A stretch of DNA of 28,830 nt. Origin: Bacteroidales bacterium (lineage in GTDB: Bacteria; Bacteroidota; Bacteroidia; Bacteroidales; NBLH01). The DNA is taken from the NCBI GenBank assembly GCA_026988445.1, contig JALSLF010000644.1, positions 1 through 28,830 of the forward strand, given 5' to 3'. The notes under the pieces were generated by a model, which saw only the letters and a list, made by a program, of their open reading frames with translations, was not told the DNA's origin and did no database searches. Position numbers and translations under genes: made by a program. Below are positions 1 to 8,034 of the stretch, in pieces (the first letter of the stretch is position 1; every line of letters starts with the position of its first letter).

Positions 1-807
1 GGGAAAACTACATTGATACGAATTATAAATCATATTACCTTGCCTGACAGTGGCGAAGTTTTATTTAACGGCGAGCCATTAGATGCCACGCATGTCCGGC
101 AAATCGGCTACTTGCCGGAAGAACGCGGCTTGTACAAAAAAATGAAAACCGGTGAACAAGCTTTATATTTTGCACAACTTAAAGGAATGAAGCGTTCCGA
201 AGCAATGGAAAAACTCAAATACTGGTTTCGCAGGTTTGAAATTGAAACGTGGTGGAATAAAAAGGTTGAAGAACTCTCAAAAGGAATGCAGCAAAAAGTG
301 CAGTTTATAGTTACTATTTTACATGAGCCTAAATTATTGATATTTGATGAACCTTTCAGTGGTTTTGACCCGATTAATGTAAACATCCTGAAAGAAGAAA
401 TATTAAATTTAAAAAAGAACGGTTCTACAATTATCTTTTCCACACATAATATGGCTTCGGTAGAGGAGCTTTGCGACAATATTGCCTTAATCAACAATTC
501 AAAAAAAGTGTTGGATGGTAATGTTCAGGATATTAAACAGCAGTTTAAAGAAAATGTTTATGACTTACATTTTAAAGGCAATTTTGATAAGTTCTCAGCT
601 TCTGTTTCTGCCGATTATAAAATTGAAAATATTCGTCAGGAAAACGGAAATACCATTTGCCGTGTTAAATTGTTGAACGGAACAACAACCAATAATTTAC
701 TTTCATCCATGTTACAATATGGTGAAATTGTTGGTATGAACGAGGTAATTCCTTCAGTTAATGATATTTTTATTCGTGTAGTTGAGCACGAAAATAACCT
801 AAATTGA
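1..807 (+). CDS. ABC transporter ATP-binding protein, NatA-like (5' partial)
   Basis: This is the nucleotide-binding subunit of an ABC-2 type exporter. The window opens inside the Walker A motif: frame 1 reads GKTTLIRII from base 1, so the true start lies upstream and TTG at 13 is not it. The signature motif is seen as LSKGMQQK, Walker B as LLIFDEP followed by the D-loop (SGFD), and the switch histidine in STHN. About 100 residues follow, the size of the DUF4162-type C-terminal domain of NatA-like ATPases. The next gene is its permease. The last three codons and TGA stop are contributed by a miniature mobile element beginning at 798; the native end was probably ENKIE-stop instead of ENNLN-stop. 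The substrate is unknown; Na+, drugs or lipids are all possible for the family. Family assignment is secure. Confidence 0.93.
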   Translation, partial: GKTTLIRIINHITLPDSGEVLFNGEPLDATHVRQIGYLPEERGLYKKMKTGEQALYFAQLKGMKRSEAMEKLKYWFRRFEIETWWNKKVEELSKGMQQKVQFIVTILHEPKLLIFDEPFSGFDPINVNILKEEILNLKKNGSTIIFSTHNMASVEELCDNIALINNSKKVLDGNVQDIKQQFKENVYDLHFKGNFDKFSASVSADYKIENIRQENGNTICRVKLLNGTTTNNLLSSMLQYGEIVGMNEVIPSVNDIFIRVVEHENNLN

Positions 808-958
808 GCGATTATGAACAAAGAAAATTATGAATGCTTTGGTACTAAAAGGTTTTTACAAATTTTGAGCACACCTGGTTGGTCTGTGAAAAATTTTGAA
901 AACTCTTTGAGTGCCAAATGATTTGTGATTTTCAAAGTTTATAATCACTCAATTTAGG
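798..958. mobile_element. Miniature inverted-repeat element, copy 1 (161 bp)
   Basis: The ends are CCTAAATTGAGCGATTAT (798-815) and ATAATCACTCAATTTAGG (941-958), inverted repeats with one mismatch. The element is flanked directly by AATAA at 793-797 and AATAA at 959-963, a 5-bp target duplication. It encodes no protein. It sits between the ABC ATPase and its permease, and its left end supplies the last codons and stop of the ATPase gene. Its right 43 bp match copy 4 at 40 positions. Confidence 0.88.
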
Positions 959-1000
959 AATAAAATAGAATAAAATTTAAACCACAATAGATTTTCTAAA

Positions 1001-2311
1001 ATGAACAAAATTCGCTTAATCATACAAAGAGAATATTTAAGCAGAGTAAAAAATAAAACATTTATAATACTTACTCTTTTGGCACCGCTTTTAATGGTGG
1101 GCTTTATTGCGGTAGTCGTTTATTTATCTACGCTTGAAAGCGATAAAACTAAAAATATTTTAGTAAACGACCACAGTAATTTTATTAAAGAAAGCCTTAA
1201 AGACAATAAAACAGTAAAATTTACTTTTTTAGAAAACTTAGATGATGAAGCGGCAAAAAAAATGATTACCAAAGGTAATTATTATGCTTTATTAATAATT
1301 CCCGATAGTATTCAAAACAAGCGCTTAGAACTAATATCTGAAAATCAAGTAAGTATTTCAACAAAGATATACATTAGTAATCTGATTGAAAAAAAACTTA
1401 GAAGTGATAAGCTTAAAAGCATGGGGATTGACCCAAGTCTAATTGATGAGGTTAATCCTGAAGTAAGCATCAGGACAATTAAAATTAATAAAGAAGGAAA
1501 AGAAGAAATTAGTTCGGCAGAAGCTGCCTTAGGGATTGGTTATGTTTCTTCCTTCTTAATCTATATGTTTATTTTTATTTATGGTGCTATGGTAATGCGT
1601 GGTGTAATAGAAGAAAAAACCAGTCGGGTAGTAGAAATTATTATTTCATCAGTCAAGCCTTTTCAATTGATGATGGGAAAGATTATTGGAGTAGCTTTGG
1701 TTGCTTTTACTCAATTGGCAATTTGGATTATATTTGGTACGCTTATAATGTTTGCTGCTCAATCTTTTATGGGCGATACGGTTACAGTTCAGGAACAAAT
1801 GGTACAAGCACAAAGTATGAATCCTGAAATGCAGGCAGCTATGAATAGTAATGCTTTTAATGATATTATAACACCCATTTTGAATTTACCCATTGCATTA
1901 ATATTGTTCTCTTTTGTGTTTTATTTTGTTGGTGGATATCTATTATATTCATCACTGTTTGCAGCTATTGGTGGAGCTGTGGATAATGAAACCGATACAC
2001 AACAATTTATGTTACCAATTACAATTCCCTTAATATTGTCTTTAATTGTTGCACAAACAGTAATGCAAAATCCGGAAGGTCCCGCAGCATTTTGGTTCTC
2101 AGTGGTACCTCTTACCTCACCGGTGGTAATGATGATGCGTGTAGCGTATGGAGTACCTGCTTGGGAATTGGCTTTGTCTATGATTTTGTTGATTTTAACA
2201 TTTTTGGCAACTACATGGCTTGCCGCTAAAATTTACCGTATCGGAATATTAAATTATGGTAAAAAGGTTTCCTATAAAGATTTATGGACGTGGATAAGAT
2301 TTAATGGTTAA
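1001..2311 (+). CDS. ABC-2 type transporter permease, NatB-like
   Basis: This is the membrane subunit partnering the preceding ATPase. The 436 residues have one N-terminal membrane helix (about 20-43), then a long soluble region of roughly 130 residues expected outside the membrane, then about five or six hydrophobic helices from about residue 180 to 425. The segment GVIEEKTSRVVEIIISS before the second helix is typical of ABC-2/NatB permeases (the EEKxxR coupling-helix region). The start at 1001 follows an A/T-rich leader without a clear ribosome binding site, normal in Bacteroidetes. The gap to the ATPase is 193 bp, of which 166 bp is a mobile element plus its target duplication, so the two were formerly 27 bp apart and presumably co-transcribed. 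The substrate cannot be told from sequence. Confidence 0.92.
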   Translation: MNKIRLIIQREYLSRVKNKTFIILTLLAPLLMVGFIAVVVYLSTLESDKTKNILVNDHSNFIKESLKDNKTVKFTFLENLDDEAAKKMITKGNYYALLIIPDSIQNKRLELISENQVSISTKIYISNLIEKKLRSDKLKSMGIDPSLIDEVNPEVSIRTIKINKEGKEEISSAEAALGIGYVSSFLIYMFIFIYGAMVMRGVIEEKTSRVVEIIISSVKPFQLMMGKIIGVALVAFTQLAIWIIFGTLIMFAAQSFMGDTVTVQEQMVQAQSMNPEMQAAMNSNAFNDIITPILNLPIALILFSFVFYFVGGYLLYSSLFAAIGGAVDNETDTQQFMLPITIPLILSLIVAQTVMQNPEGPAAFWFSVVPLTSPVVMMMRVAYGVPAWELALSMILLILTFLATTWLAAKIYRIGILNYGKKVSYKDLWTWIRFNG

Positions 2312-2342
2312 ATCAATTTGTTTTAAGATTATCAATTACAAT

Positions 2343-2481
2343 AGTTCGGTGTTTTTTTGTAACTGTTTGATAATGAATTATTATTAATAGCCCCGACTTT
2401 TAAGTCGGGGAAGGTGGGTAAATGGCATATTAACAAGGCTTTAGCCCAAATGGTTTTTTAAAATAAAAAATTTAACGAACT
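2343..2481. repeat. 139-bp double-palindrome element, copy A
   Basis: The element runs from AGTTCGG to CGAACT and contains the perfect hairpin CCCCGACTT-TT-AAGTCGGGG (2391-2410) and a GGCTTTAGCC hairpin. An 8-bp direct repeat ATTACAAT abuts both sides (2335-2342 and 2482-2489). A second copy of exactly 139 bp lies at 28069-28207. It resembles REP/BIME-like elements mobilised by IS200-related transposases, but none is present here. The exact ends are uncertain because both copies share CAAT on the left and ATTA on the right. Confidence 0.75.
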
Positions 2482-2487
2482 ATTACA

Positions 2488-2997
2488 ATGACAAAATTAA
2501 CTTTTATAACCGGAGGAGCACGTTCAGGGAAAAGCTCTTTTGCTCAAAAATCGGCTTTAAATGTATCTGAAAATCCTGTTTATATTGCTACAGCAAGAGT
2601 TTGGGATGATGATTTTAATTTAAGAATACAAAAGCATAAACAAGATAGAGGTGCTGAATGGCAAACTATTGAGGAACCCAAATATCTTGATAAATTAAAC
2701 CTGAATGGAGAAACATTGGTGCTGGATTGTATTACTTTATGGCTGACGAATATTTTTCATGATAATGAATATGATTTTGATAAATCACTTATCGAAGCAA
2801 AAAATATATGGAGTAATTTTAGTAAAAAAAATATAAAAGTATTTGCGGTAAGCAATGAATTAGGAATGGGAGTACATGCCGAAAATGAAGTTGCAAGAAA
2901 ATTTGTTGATTTACAAGGATTTGTTAATCAGTATATTGCATCTGTGTCTGATGAAGTGTATTTAATGGTATCCGGTATTCCTGTAAAAATAAAATAA
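2488..2997 (+). CDS. cobU: Adenosylcobinamide kinase / adenosylcobinamide-phosphate guanylyltransferase
   Basis: This bifunctional cytoplasmic enzyme phosphorylates adenosylcobinamide and then transfers GMP to give AdoCbi-GDP, a step in nucleotide-loop assembly and salvage of vitamin B12. The P-loop GGARSGKSS is at residues 9-17. YIATARVWDDDFNLRIQKHK then carries the RIxxH motif that includes the guanylylated histidine, followed by the RGAEWQTIEEP segment. The C-terminus has NELGMGVH and the rest of the family fold. The length of 169 aa is normal. No other cobalamin genes and no recognisable cobalamin riboswitch are nearby. The ATG at 2488 overlaps the right-hand ATTACAAT direct repeat of a small repeat element, so the whole leader of this gene derives from that element. 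The next gene starts immediately after its stop. Confidence 0.93.
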   Translation: MTKLTFITGGARSGKSSFAQKSALNVSENPVYIATARVWDDDFNLRIQKHKQDRGAEWQTIEEPKYLDKLNLNGETLVLDCITLWLTNIFHDNEYDFDKSLIEAKNIWSNFSKKNIKVFAVSNELGMGVHAENEVARKFVDLQGFVNQYIASVSDEVYLMVSGIPVKIK

Positions 2998-3336
2998 ATG
3001 GAATTTTTTGAACATAATTTTCCTTTGCAACAGGCGGTTGAAAAAGGAAATCCAAAAAAGTGGGTCTTAGAAAGATCTTTAAGGTTAAGAAATAAAAAGC
3101 AAATCAAGGCTTTTTCACTAAATGACTATTTGGAAAACCCAAAAGAATATATCTTTTTCAAACAAATAGCATCGGAGTTTATTTGTGCTAACCCTGACTG
3201 TAAAAGCACCAAAGTACAATGTGTTTGGTATCATTATAATAGTATAGATGAGGGTGTTGATGAAACTTTTGGTGAATTTTATTGTAATGATTGTAAAAAA
3301 TATACTTTTGTGGAATATCATAGGGATCAATTTTAG
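2998..3336 (+). CDS. Small Cys-rich protein, possible zinc ribbon, function unknown
   Basis: I do not recognise this 112-residue protein. Its second half contains CANPDC (C-x4-C) and, about 40 residues later, CNDC (C-x2-C). Such a pairing could bind one zinc ion like a zinc ribbon. It has no signal peptide and no membrane helix, so it is expected in the cytoplasm. The ATG follows the cobU stop with no gap (TAA-ATG), and the stop (TAG) is 2 bp before the exonuclease gene, so it is almost certainly co-translated with both. Tight coupling to a nuclease together with a possible zinc ribbon would fit a nucleic-acid role, but that is inference only. Confidence 0.75.
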   Translation: MEFFEHNFPLQQAVEKGNPKKWVLERSLRLRNKKQIKAFSLNDYLENPKEYIFFKQIASEFICANPDCKSTKVQCVWYHYNSIDEGVDETFGEFYCNDCKKYTFVEYHRDQF

Positions 3337-3338
3337 AA

Positions 3339-4703
3339 ATGTATGCAATAATCGATATTGAAACAACGGGATTAAGCCCCAAAAAAGAAAAAATCACCGA
3401 AATAGCTATTTATGTGTATGATGGAGAAAAAGTAGTTGATGAGTTTGTTAGTTTAATAAACCCTGAACGTCCGGTTCCGTATTACATAACTCGGCTCACA
3501 GGTATTACTAATGAAATGCTTACCAATGCACCTAAATTTTATGAAGTTGCCAAAAAAATTATTGAAATAACTGAAAACCGGATATTTATTGCTCATAATG
3601 TAAATTTTGACTATAATTTTATAAAAGAAGAGTTTGCTCAATTAGGCTACGAGTTTAAGCGAAATAAATTATGTACGGTAAAACTTAGTAAAAAAATTAT
3701 TCCCGGAAAAAAATCATACAGTTTAGGAAAACTTACCGCTGAACTGGGAATTTCTATAAACGGAAGACACCGGGCGGCAGGCGATGCTTATGCCACAGTA
3801 CAATTATTTGAATATTTACTTAAGACTGATGCGAAAAGTAAACCTTTGGTTGAGGAAATGACTTATCATTCAATAAAAGGCTTACACCCTGAATTTGATA
3901 AAAAAATAATTGATAATTTACCGGAAAAAACCGGTGTTTATTATTTTTATGATGAGCATCATGAACTGATTTATATAGGTAAAAGTATAAATATACACAA
4001 AAGGGTATTGCAACATTTGAATAACTCAAAAACCGGTAAAGCGGTAAAAATGCGTAGCCGTATTGTTGATGTTTCTTTTACGGAAACCGGAAGTGAACTA
4101 ATAGCTTTGCTATTAGAATCGGATGAAATTAAAAAGCACAAGCCCGTTTTTAATCGTGCACAACGAAGAAGTTTTTTTCAATATGGAATATATTCTTTTA
4201 AAGACGAACAAGGATATATTCGGTTTGAGATACGTAAAAATACCAGTGATGAACTGCCTCTAACTTCCTTTACTTCTTTACAATCAGCAAAAAATCATCT
4301 ATCTTCACTTAGTCAAGAATTTGAACTTTGCCAAAAGCTTTCCGGCTTATATGAGTCGCAAGGCGCATGTTTCCATTACGGAATAAAACAATGTTTGGGA
4401 GCTTGTATTGGTAAAGAATTGCCTAAAGCTTATAACGAGCGAGCAGAATTGCTCATTCGTAAATTTGAATACGAAAGTGATAATTTTTTAATCATTGATA
4501 AAGGTAGAAACCCGAATGAAAAATCAGTGGTTAAAATAGAAAACGGTAAATATTGCGGGTTTGGATTTTTTGAGCCTGAAATAACCGGTGATAACCTTCG
4601 GTTAATAGCAGAAAGTACAAAACCTTTTACCGATAATCGTGATGTACAGATTATTATAAAAGGCTTTGTTTCAACTAAGCAATTAAAATTATTGAATTTC
4701 TAA
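3339..4703 (+). CDS. DEDDh 3'-5' exonuclease fused to GIY-YIG (UvrC/Cho-like) nuclease
   Basis: This is a two-nuclease fusion, probably for DNA repair. Residues 1-165 form a DnaQ/epsilon-type exonuclease: D6 and E8 in DIETTG, D91 in HNVNFD, and H144 and D149 in HRAAGD complete the DEDDh set. Residues about 195-280 form a GIY-YIG domain (GVYYF, IYIGKS, then ESDEIKKHKP) as in UvrC and Cho. The C-terminal part includes CFHYGIKQCLGACIG, like the cysteine-containing segment after the nuclease domain of UvrC. DEDDh-GIY-YIG fusions are known in Bacteroidetes and Actinobacteria; the actual substrate is not established from sequence. The gene starts 2 bp after the previous stop. Its own stop overlaps the wzc stop on the other strand by 4 bp, leaving no room for a terminator. 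Confidence 0.9.
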   Translation: MYAIIDIETTGLSPKKEKITEIAIYVYDGEKVVDEFVSLINPERPVPYYITRLTGITNEMLTNAPKFYEVAKKIIEITENRIFIAHNVNFDYNFIKEEFAQLGYEFKRNKLCTVKLSKKIIPGKKSYSLGKLTAELGISINGRHRAAGDAYATVQLFEYLLKTDAKSKPLVEEMTYHSIKGLHPEFDKKIIDNLPEKTGVYYFYDEHHELIYIGKSINIHKRVLQHLNNSKTGKAVKMRSRIVDVSFTETGSELIALLLESDEIKKHKPVFNRAQRRSFFQYGIYSFKDEQGYIRFEIRKNTSDELPLTSFTSLQSAKNHLSSLSQEFELCQKLSGLYESQGACFHYGIKQCLGACIGKELPKAYNERAELLIRKFEYESDNFLIIDKGRNPNEKSVVKIENGKYCGFGFFEPEITGDNLRLIAESTKPFTDNRDVQIIIKGFVSTKQLKLLNF

Positions 4704-7111
4704 TGTTTTTTTAATAGCTTTTTAAAAGTAAGCCATTTTTTTGCAAAGAATGATTTATCCATACTTCCTTTATCATAATAAGATGATTGAAGCAATTCTT
4801 CTTCATCATTTATTACAATAGAAAAGTTCTGAATTTCTTTTTGCTCTATATCGTCCATGAGTGCAGAAAACAGTTTTTTGTTTGTATGATTCATTCTTAC
4901 TGTAAAAATGTTAATATCCGAATAATTTATTAGTAAATACGGGTCGGTAACAACACCAATGGGTGGTGAGTCGATGATAATATAATCATAAATAGCTTCT
5001 AATATCTCCATTAAACTTTTTGTGTTTTCCGATGCCATAAGTTCAACCGGATTAGGCGGTAAAGCTCCCGAAGTAATAACATCAAGATTTTTTACCCCCG
5101 AATTTTGAATAATTTCATCTAATGAAGCATCATTGGTTAGATAAGATGATAAGCCTTGCGAATTGTTTAAACCAAAATACTCTGCTACTTTTGGATTTCT
5201 CAAATCAAATTCAATTAATAAAGTTTTTTTACCAAAATAGGAGTAGGCAATTGCCAAATTTATTGAAATAAAGGTTTTCCCCTCACCACTGTATGTTGAA
5301 GTTACCAAGAATTTATGTTTTTCATTATCTTTACGGAAAAACTGCAAACTTGTTCTGAGTGAACGGAAGGTTTCCGCAATCAAAGATTTTGGATAATCGG
5401 CTACCGGAGTCATACTTTTACTGTCATTTTTAGCTATACTGGCAAGAATTGGCAGGTTTGTCGCTTTTTCAATATCACGCCTTTCGGTAATGTTTTCATT
5501 CATAGAAGATAATAGTAGTATAAACCCTACAGGAAGCATTAATCCCAAAAAGAAAGAACTAAAATAAATCATTTGTTTTTTTGGCGCAACTTGGCGTGCA
5601 CTACTTAATTTTGCGGGGTCAATTACTTCATAATCAGGTGAGTTTGAAGCTCTGGCAATTTCTGCTTCTGAGCGTTTTTGTAGTAAAAACGTATAAATAG
5701 CATCATTCAAATCAAATTTTCTGCGAATATTAATTAATTCTTTTTCGGTGGTGGGCAGTTTTGAAATTTGCTTATTTAATTGGGCAATTCGATTGTCAAT
5801 ATCATTAATGGTTATATCCGAAGTGGTAACAATATAGTTAATATTTTCAAGAATTGTACGCTTTATGTTTGTGATTTTTGCATTCAAATCAGGTATTTCC
5901 GGGTTTTTCAAACTTTTATTATCAAGATATAGTGAACGGCGGGCATTCAGTTCGGTTAGTTGTGTGATTAGGCTAACTAACTGAGGATCATCAACGCCCA
6001 TTGATGAAGGTGCTAACAAATCACTTAAATCTTTATTGTTTTCAAAGTATTCTTTAATATAATCATAGTATTTTGATTTTAGAATAAGTTCTGATTTTTG
6101 AATTTGTAATTGAGTAAGCTGGGTATATACATTTTGTGAAAGATAGTCTATATCCATTACTTTATGTTCCCTTCGGAAGGATTCTAAATTACCAGCCGTA
6201 ACAACTAATGAATCAGCAACTTCTGATATTTGATTTTCGATAAATTCTATTGTTTTAGTAGCTATTTTATTTTTTTTCTCTAAATTTTGCTCTAAATATA
6301 CTTTTGCCAAAGTATTTAAAAAATCAGTAGTTAAAATAGAATTAGGCGTTTTAATTTCTAGGGTAATTAGCGATGATTGATTTGATGCTCTTTCAATAGT
6401 AAGAGCACCTTGATATTGATAAGTTAATTGTTCAATATTATTGAATTTAAAAAATAAATCTTTTCCAAGAAGACTTTCAGGATTAAAATTACCATTCAGT
6501 AAAACTTTGAACTTTGAATTTTGAACTTTTACTTCATCACCAAAAGAGTATTCTTGTGAAAAACTTACATTATTAATAGTGCCTTCGTTTTTATTTTTAG
6601 CAAGATTATATAAATAAATTTCGTCTTTGCTTTTAGCACTTATACGGAACTTATTATTCGATAAAACTTGTATTTTAAATAATAAGTCAACAGGAACTGC
6701 TATTGTTGGTTCTGCAATTACTACAAAAGGATTATTTTTATAAATGTCTTTGATAATTAAACCTTCGCCAATATAATAAGAAACGGATAAATCCAATTGG
6801 CGAATTGTTTTATTAATTATCGGGAAAGACCTGATTATACCCAGTTCATCTTCCAATGAGCTTTGAATATCAAACATTTCAAATTGCATTAAATCACCGG
6901 CTCCTTGAAAATTATTCGCATTTTCATTTGCCATCAACATAATTAAGTTATTTCGAAATATTGGTGGAGTTGATTTGTAAATAAAATGCCCGATAGCCAA
7001 AGCAATGCTTAAGCTTATAATGATTAAGTACCAGTTTTTTATGAATTTTTTAACCAGTTTTTTATAAAATTCAACGTTTGATTCCTGTTCAAAAGATTTA
7101 GGATTTTTCAC
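4700..7111 (-). CDS. wzc: Capsule/exopolysaccharide co-polymerase with BY-kinase domain (Wzc-like)
   Basis: This inner-membrane protein controls polysaccharide chain length and export through a cytoplasmic bacterial tyrosine kinase. A Wzz-like N-terminus has membrane helix 1 at about 26-45. A long periplasmic part rich in predicted coiled coil (about 270-480) follows, then helix 2 (about 508-531). The kinase has Walker A GEGKT at 609-613, Walker A' LLIEFDLRNP, and Walker B YIIIDSPP. Two deviations: the first Asp of Walker A' is Glu, and the usual C-terminal tyrosine cluster is reduced to one YY pair followed by a Lys/Phe-rich tail. The start is GTG at 7111; no ATG is available upstream, and the reading frame is the same as that of wza, separated by one TAA. 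Gap to wza is 39 bp. Likely one operon from the promoter near 7985. Confidence 0.92.
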   Translation of the reverse strand: MKNPKSFEQESNVEFYKKLVKKFIKNWYLIIISLSIALAIGHFIYKSTPPIFRNNLIMLMANENANNFQGAGDLMQFEMFDIQSSLEDELGIIRSFPIINKTIRQLDLSVSYYIGEGLIIKDIYKNNPFVVIAEPTIAVPVDLLFKIQVLSNNKFRISAKSKDEIYLYNLAKNKNEGTINNVSFSQEYSFGDEVKVQNSKFKVLLNGNFNPESLLGKDLFFKFNNIEQLTYQYQGALTIERASNQSSLITLEIKTPNSILTTDFLNTLAKVYLEQNLEKKNKIATKTIEFIENQISEVADSLVVTAGNLESFRREHKVMDIDYLSQNVYTQLTQLQIQKSELILKSKYYDYIKEYFENNKDLSDLLAPSSMGVDDPQLVSLITQLTELNARRSLYLDNKSLKNPEIPDLNAKITNIKRTILENINYIVTTSDITINDIDNRIAQLNKQISKLPTTEKELINIRRKFDLNDAIYTFLLQKRSEAEIARASNSPDYEVIDPAKLSSARQVAPKKQMIYFSSFFLGLMLPVGFILLLSSMNENITERRDIEKATNLPILASIAKNDSKSMTPVADYPKSLIAETFRSLRTSLQFFRKDNEKHKFLVTSTYSGEGKTFISINLAIAYSYFGKKTLLIEFDLRNPKVAEYFGLNNSQGLSSYLTNDASLDEIIQNSGVKNLDVITSGALPPNPVELMASENTKSLMEILEAIYDYIIIDSPPIGVVTDPYLLINYSDINIFTVRMNHTNKKLFSALMDDIEQKEIQNFSIVINDEEELLQSSYYDKGSMDKSFFAKKWLTFKKLLKKH

Positions 7112-7150
7112 TTTTTCAGAATTTTTATGATTTAAATTAGCCTTCTTTTT

Positions 7151-7942
7151 TTAAAAAGCACGAATAAATGACAGAACAACAATAAGTGTTGTTAAACCCG
7201 TTAGCAATAACGTATATGGAAACTGTGCAAAACCGTAACTTTTTTGACCCAAAGGTTGAACCACAACAACATCATTCGGTTTTAAATAATAGAAATCGGA
7301 TAGCGCAACCTTTTTATCTGTTAAGTCTATGGTATGGTAACTCACTTTTTTATCATCTTCTCTAATAATAATGACTTCTTCTCTATTTCCAAAATCAGTA
7401 ATTCCACCGGCTAAAGCTAAAGCTTTAAAAATGGAAATATCATCCGAATAAATTACGTATTCACCTTGTCGCATTACTTCACCAATAACCGTAACACTTT
7501 TTCCGACAAATTTTACAACTACTGCAGCATTGCTAATATATTGTCTAAGAGCTTCTTGTATAACGTCTTTTGCTTGTAATATGGTCAAATCTTTTACATA
7601 AATCAGCCCAACAAATGGAAAATCTACATAACCGGAATCATTTACGGTATAGCTGATCATATGATAATTAACATTCTGGGTAACAGCATTTGAAGACTCA
7701 CTATTAAACATCTGTGAGGTTTCTTGGTCCGGACTTATTACTTTAATATATAAATTATCAAAAGGTTGTACTGTGTTTTTGGGGCGCTGTTTAAGAATGA
7801 ATGTGTTAATCGTATCTTTTTTATTTTTGTTTTGTACGTACCTGATTTTCTTCTGCGGAACGCAAGAGCTTAACAACAGAGCCGTACTCACGAAAATAAT
7901 GAATATAATCGTTTTCAGATTTTTCTGAGCGTGTGTGTTCAT
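7151..7942 (-). CDS. wza: Polysaccharide export outer-membrane lipoprotein (Wza-like, SLBB domain)
   Basis: This is the outer-membrane export channel component that works with the Wzc-like protein downstream. The N-terminal signal ends in the lipobox LLSSC, with Cys27 as the lipidation site. A Poly_export domain follows (about 55-150), then an SLBB domain (about 155-230, starting near KSVTVIGEVMRQGEY). The C-terminus has a hydrophobic helix (TLLLTGLTTLIVVLSF), a common feature of Bacteroidetes homologues. The length of 263 aa is normal for this group, shorter than E. coli Wza. ATG at 7942 is preceded on the minus strand by a TAGATTTG -7 box. wzc follows in the same frame after 39 bp. No glycosyltransferases or flippase are in the window, so the polysaccharide cluster itself lies elsewhere. 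Confidence 0.92.
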   Translation of the reverse strand: MNTHAQKNLKTIIFIIFVSTALLLSSCVPQKKIRYVQNKNKKDTINTFILKQRPKNTVQPFDNLYIKVISPDQETSQMFNSESSNAVTQNVNYHMISYTVNDSGYVDFPFVGLIYVKDLTILQAKDVIQEALRQYISNAAVVVKFVGKSVTVIGEVMRQGEYVIYSDDISIFKALALAGGITDFGNREEVIIIREDDKKVSYHTIDLTDKKVALSDFYYLKPNDVVVVQPLGQKSYGFAQFPYTLLLTGLTTLIVVLSFIRAF

Positions 7943-7981
7943 TGGTTAGTTTTTTGTTTTTAGTGTTTCGATTTAATTACT

Positions 7982-7989
7982 CAAATCTA
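7982..7989 (-). promoter_or_regulatory. Putative promoter -7 box for wza-wzc
   Basis: The minus strand reads TAGATTTG, an exact fit to the Bacteroidetes TAnnTTTG box, about 40 bp before the wza ATG. A TTTTG lies about 16 bp upstream of the box, a little closer than the usual -33 spacing. Confidence 0.5.
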
Positions 7990-8034
7990 CTAAAAAAATA
8001 ATTAACAAAAAATCGCAACCCTCTGAAAACGCCA

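Noticed and set aside
2312..2487. Cobalamin riboswitch before cobU
   Set aside because: No B12-box-like sequence was seen; the region is filled by a repeat that also occurs at 28069 with no B12 gene.
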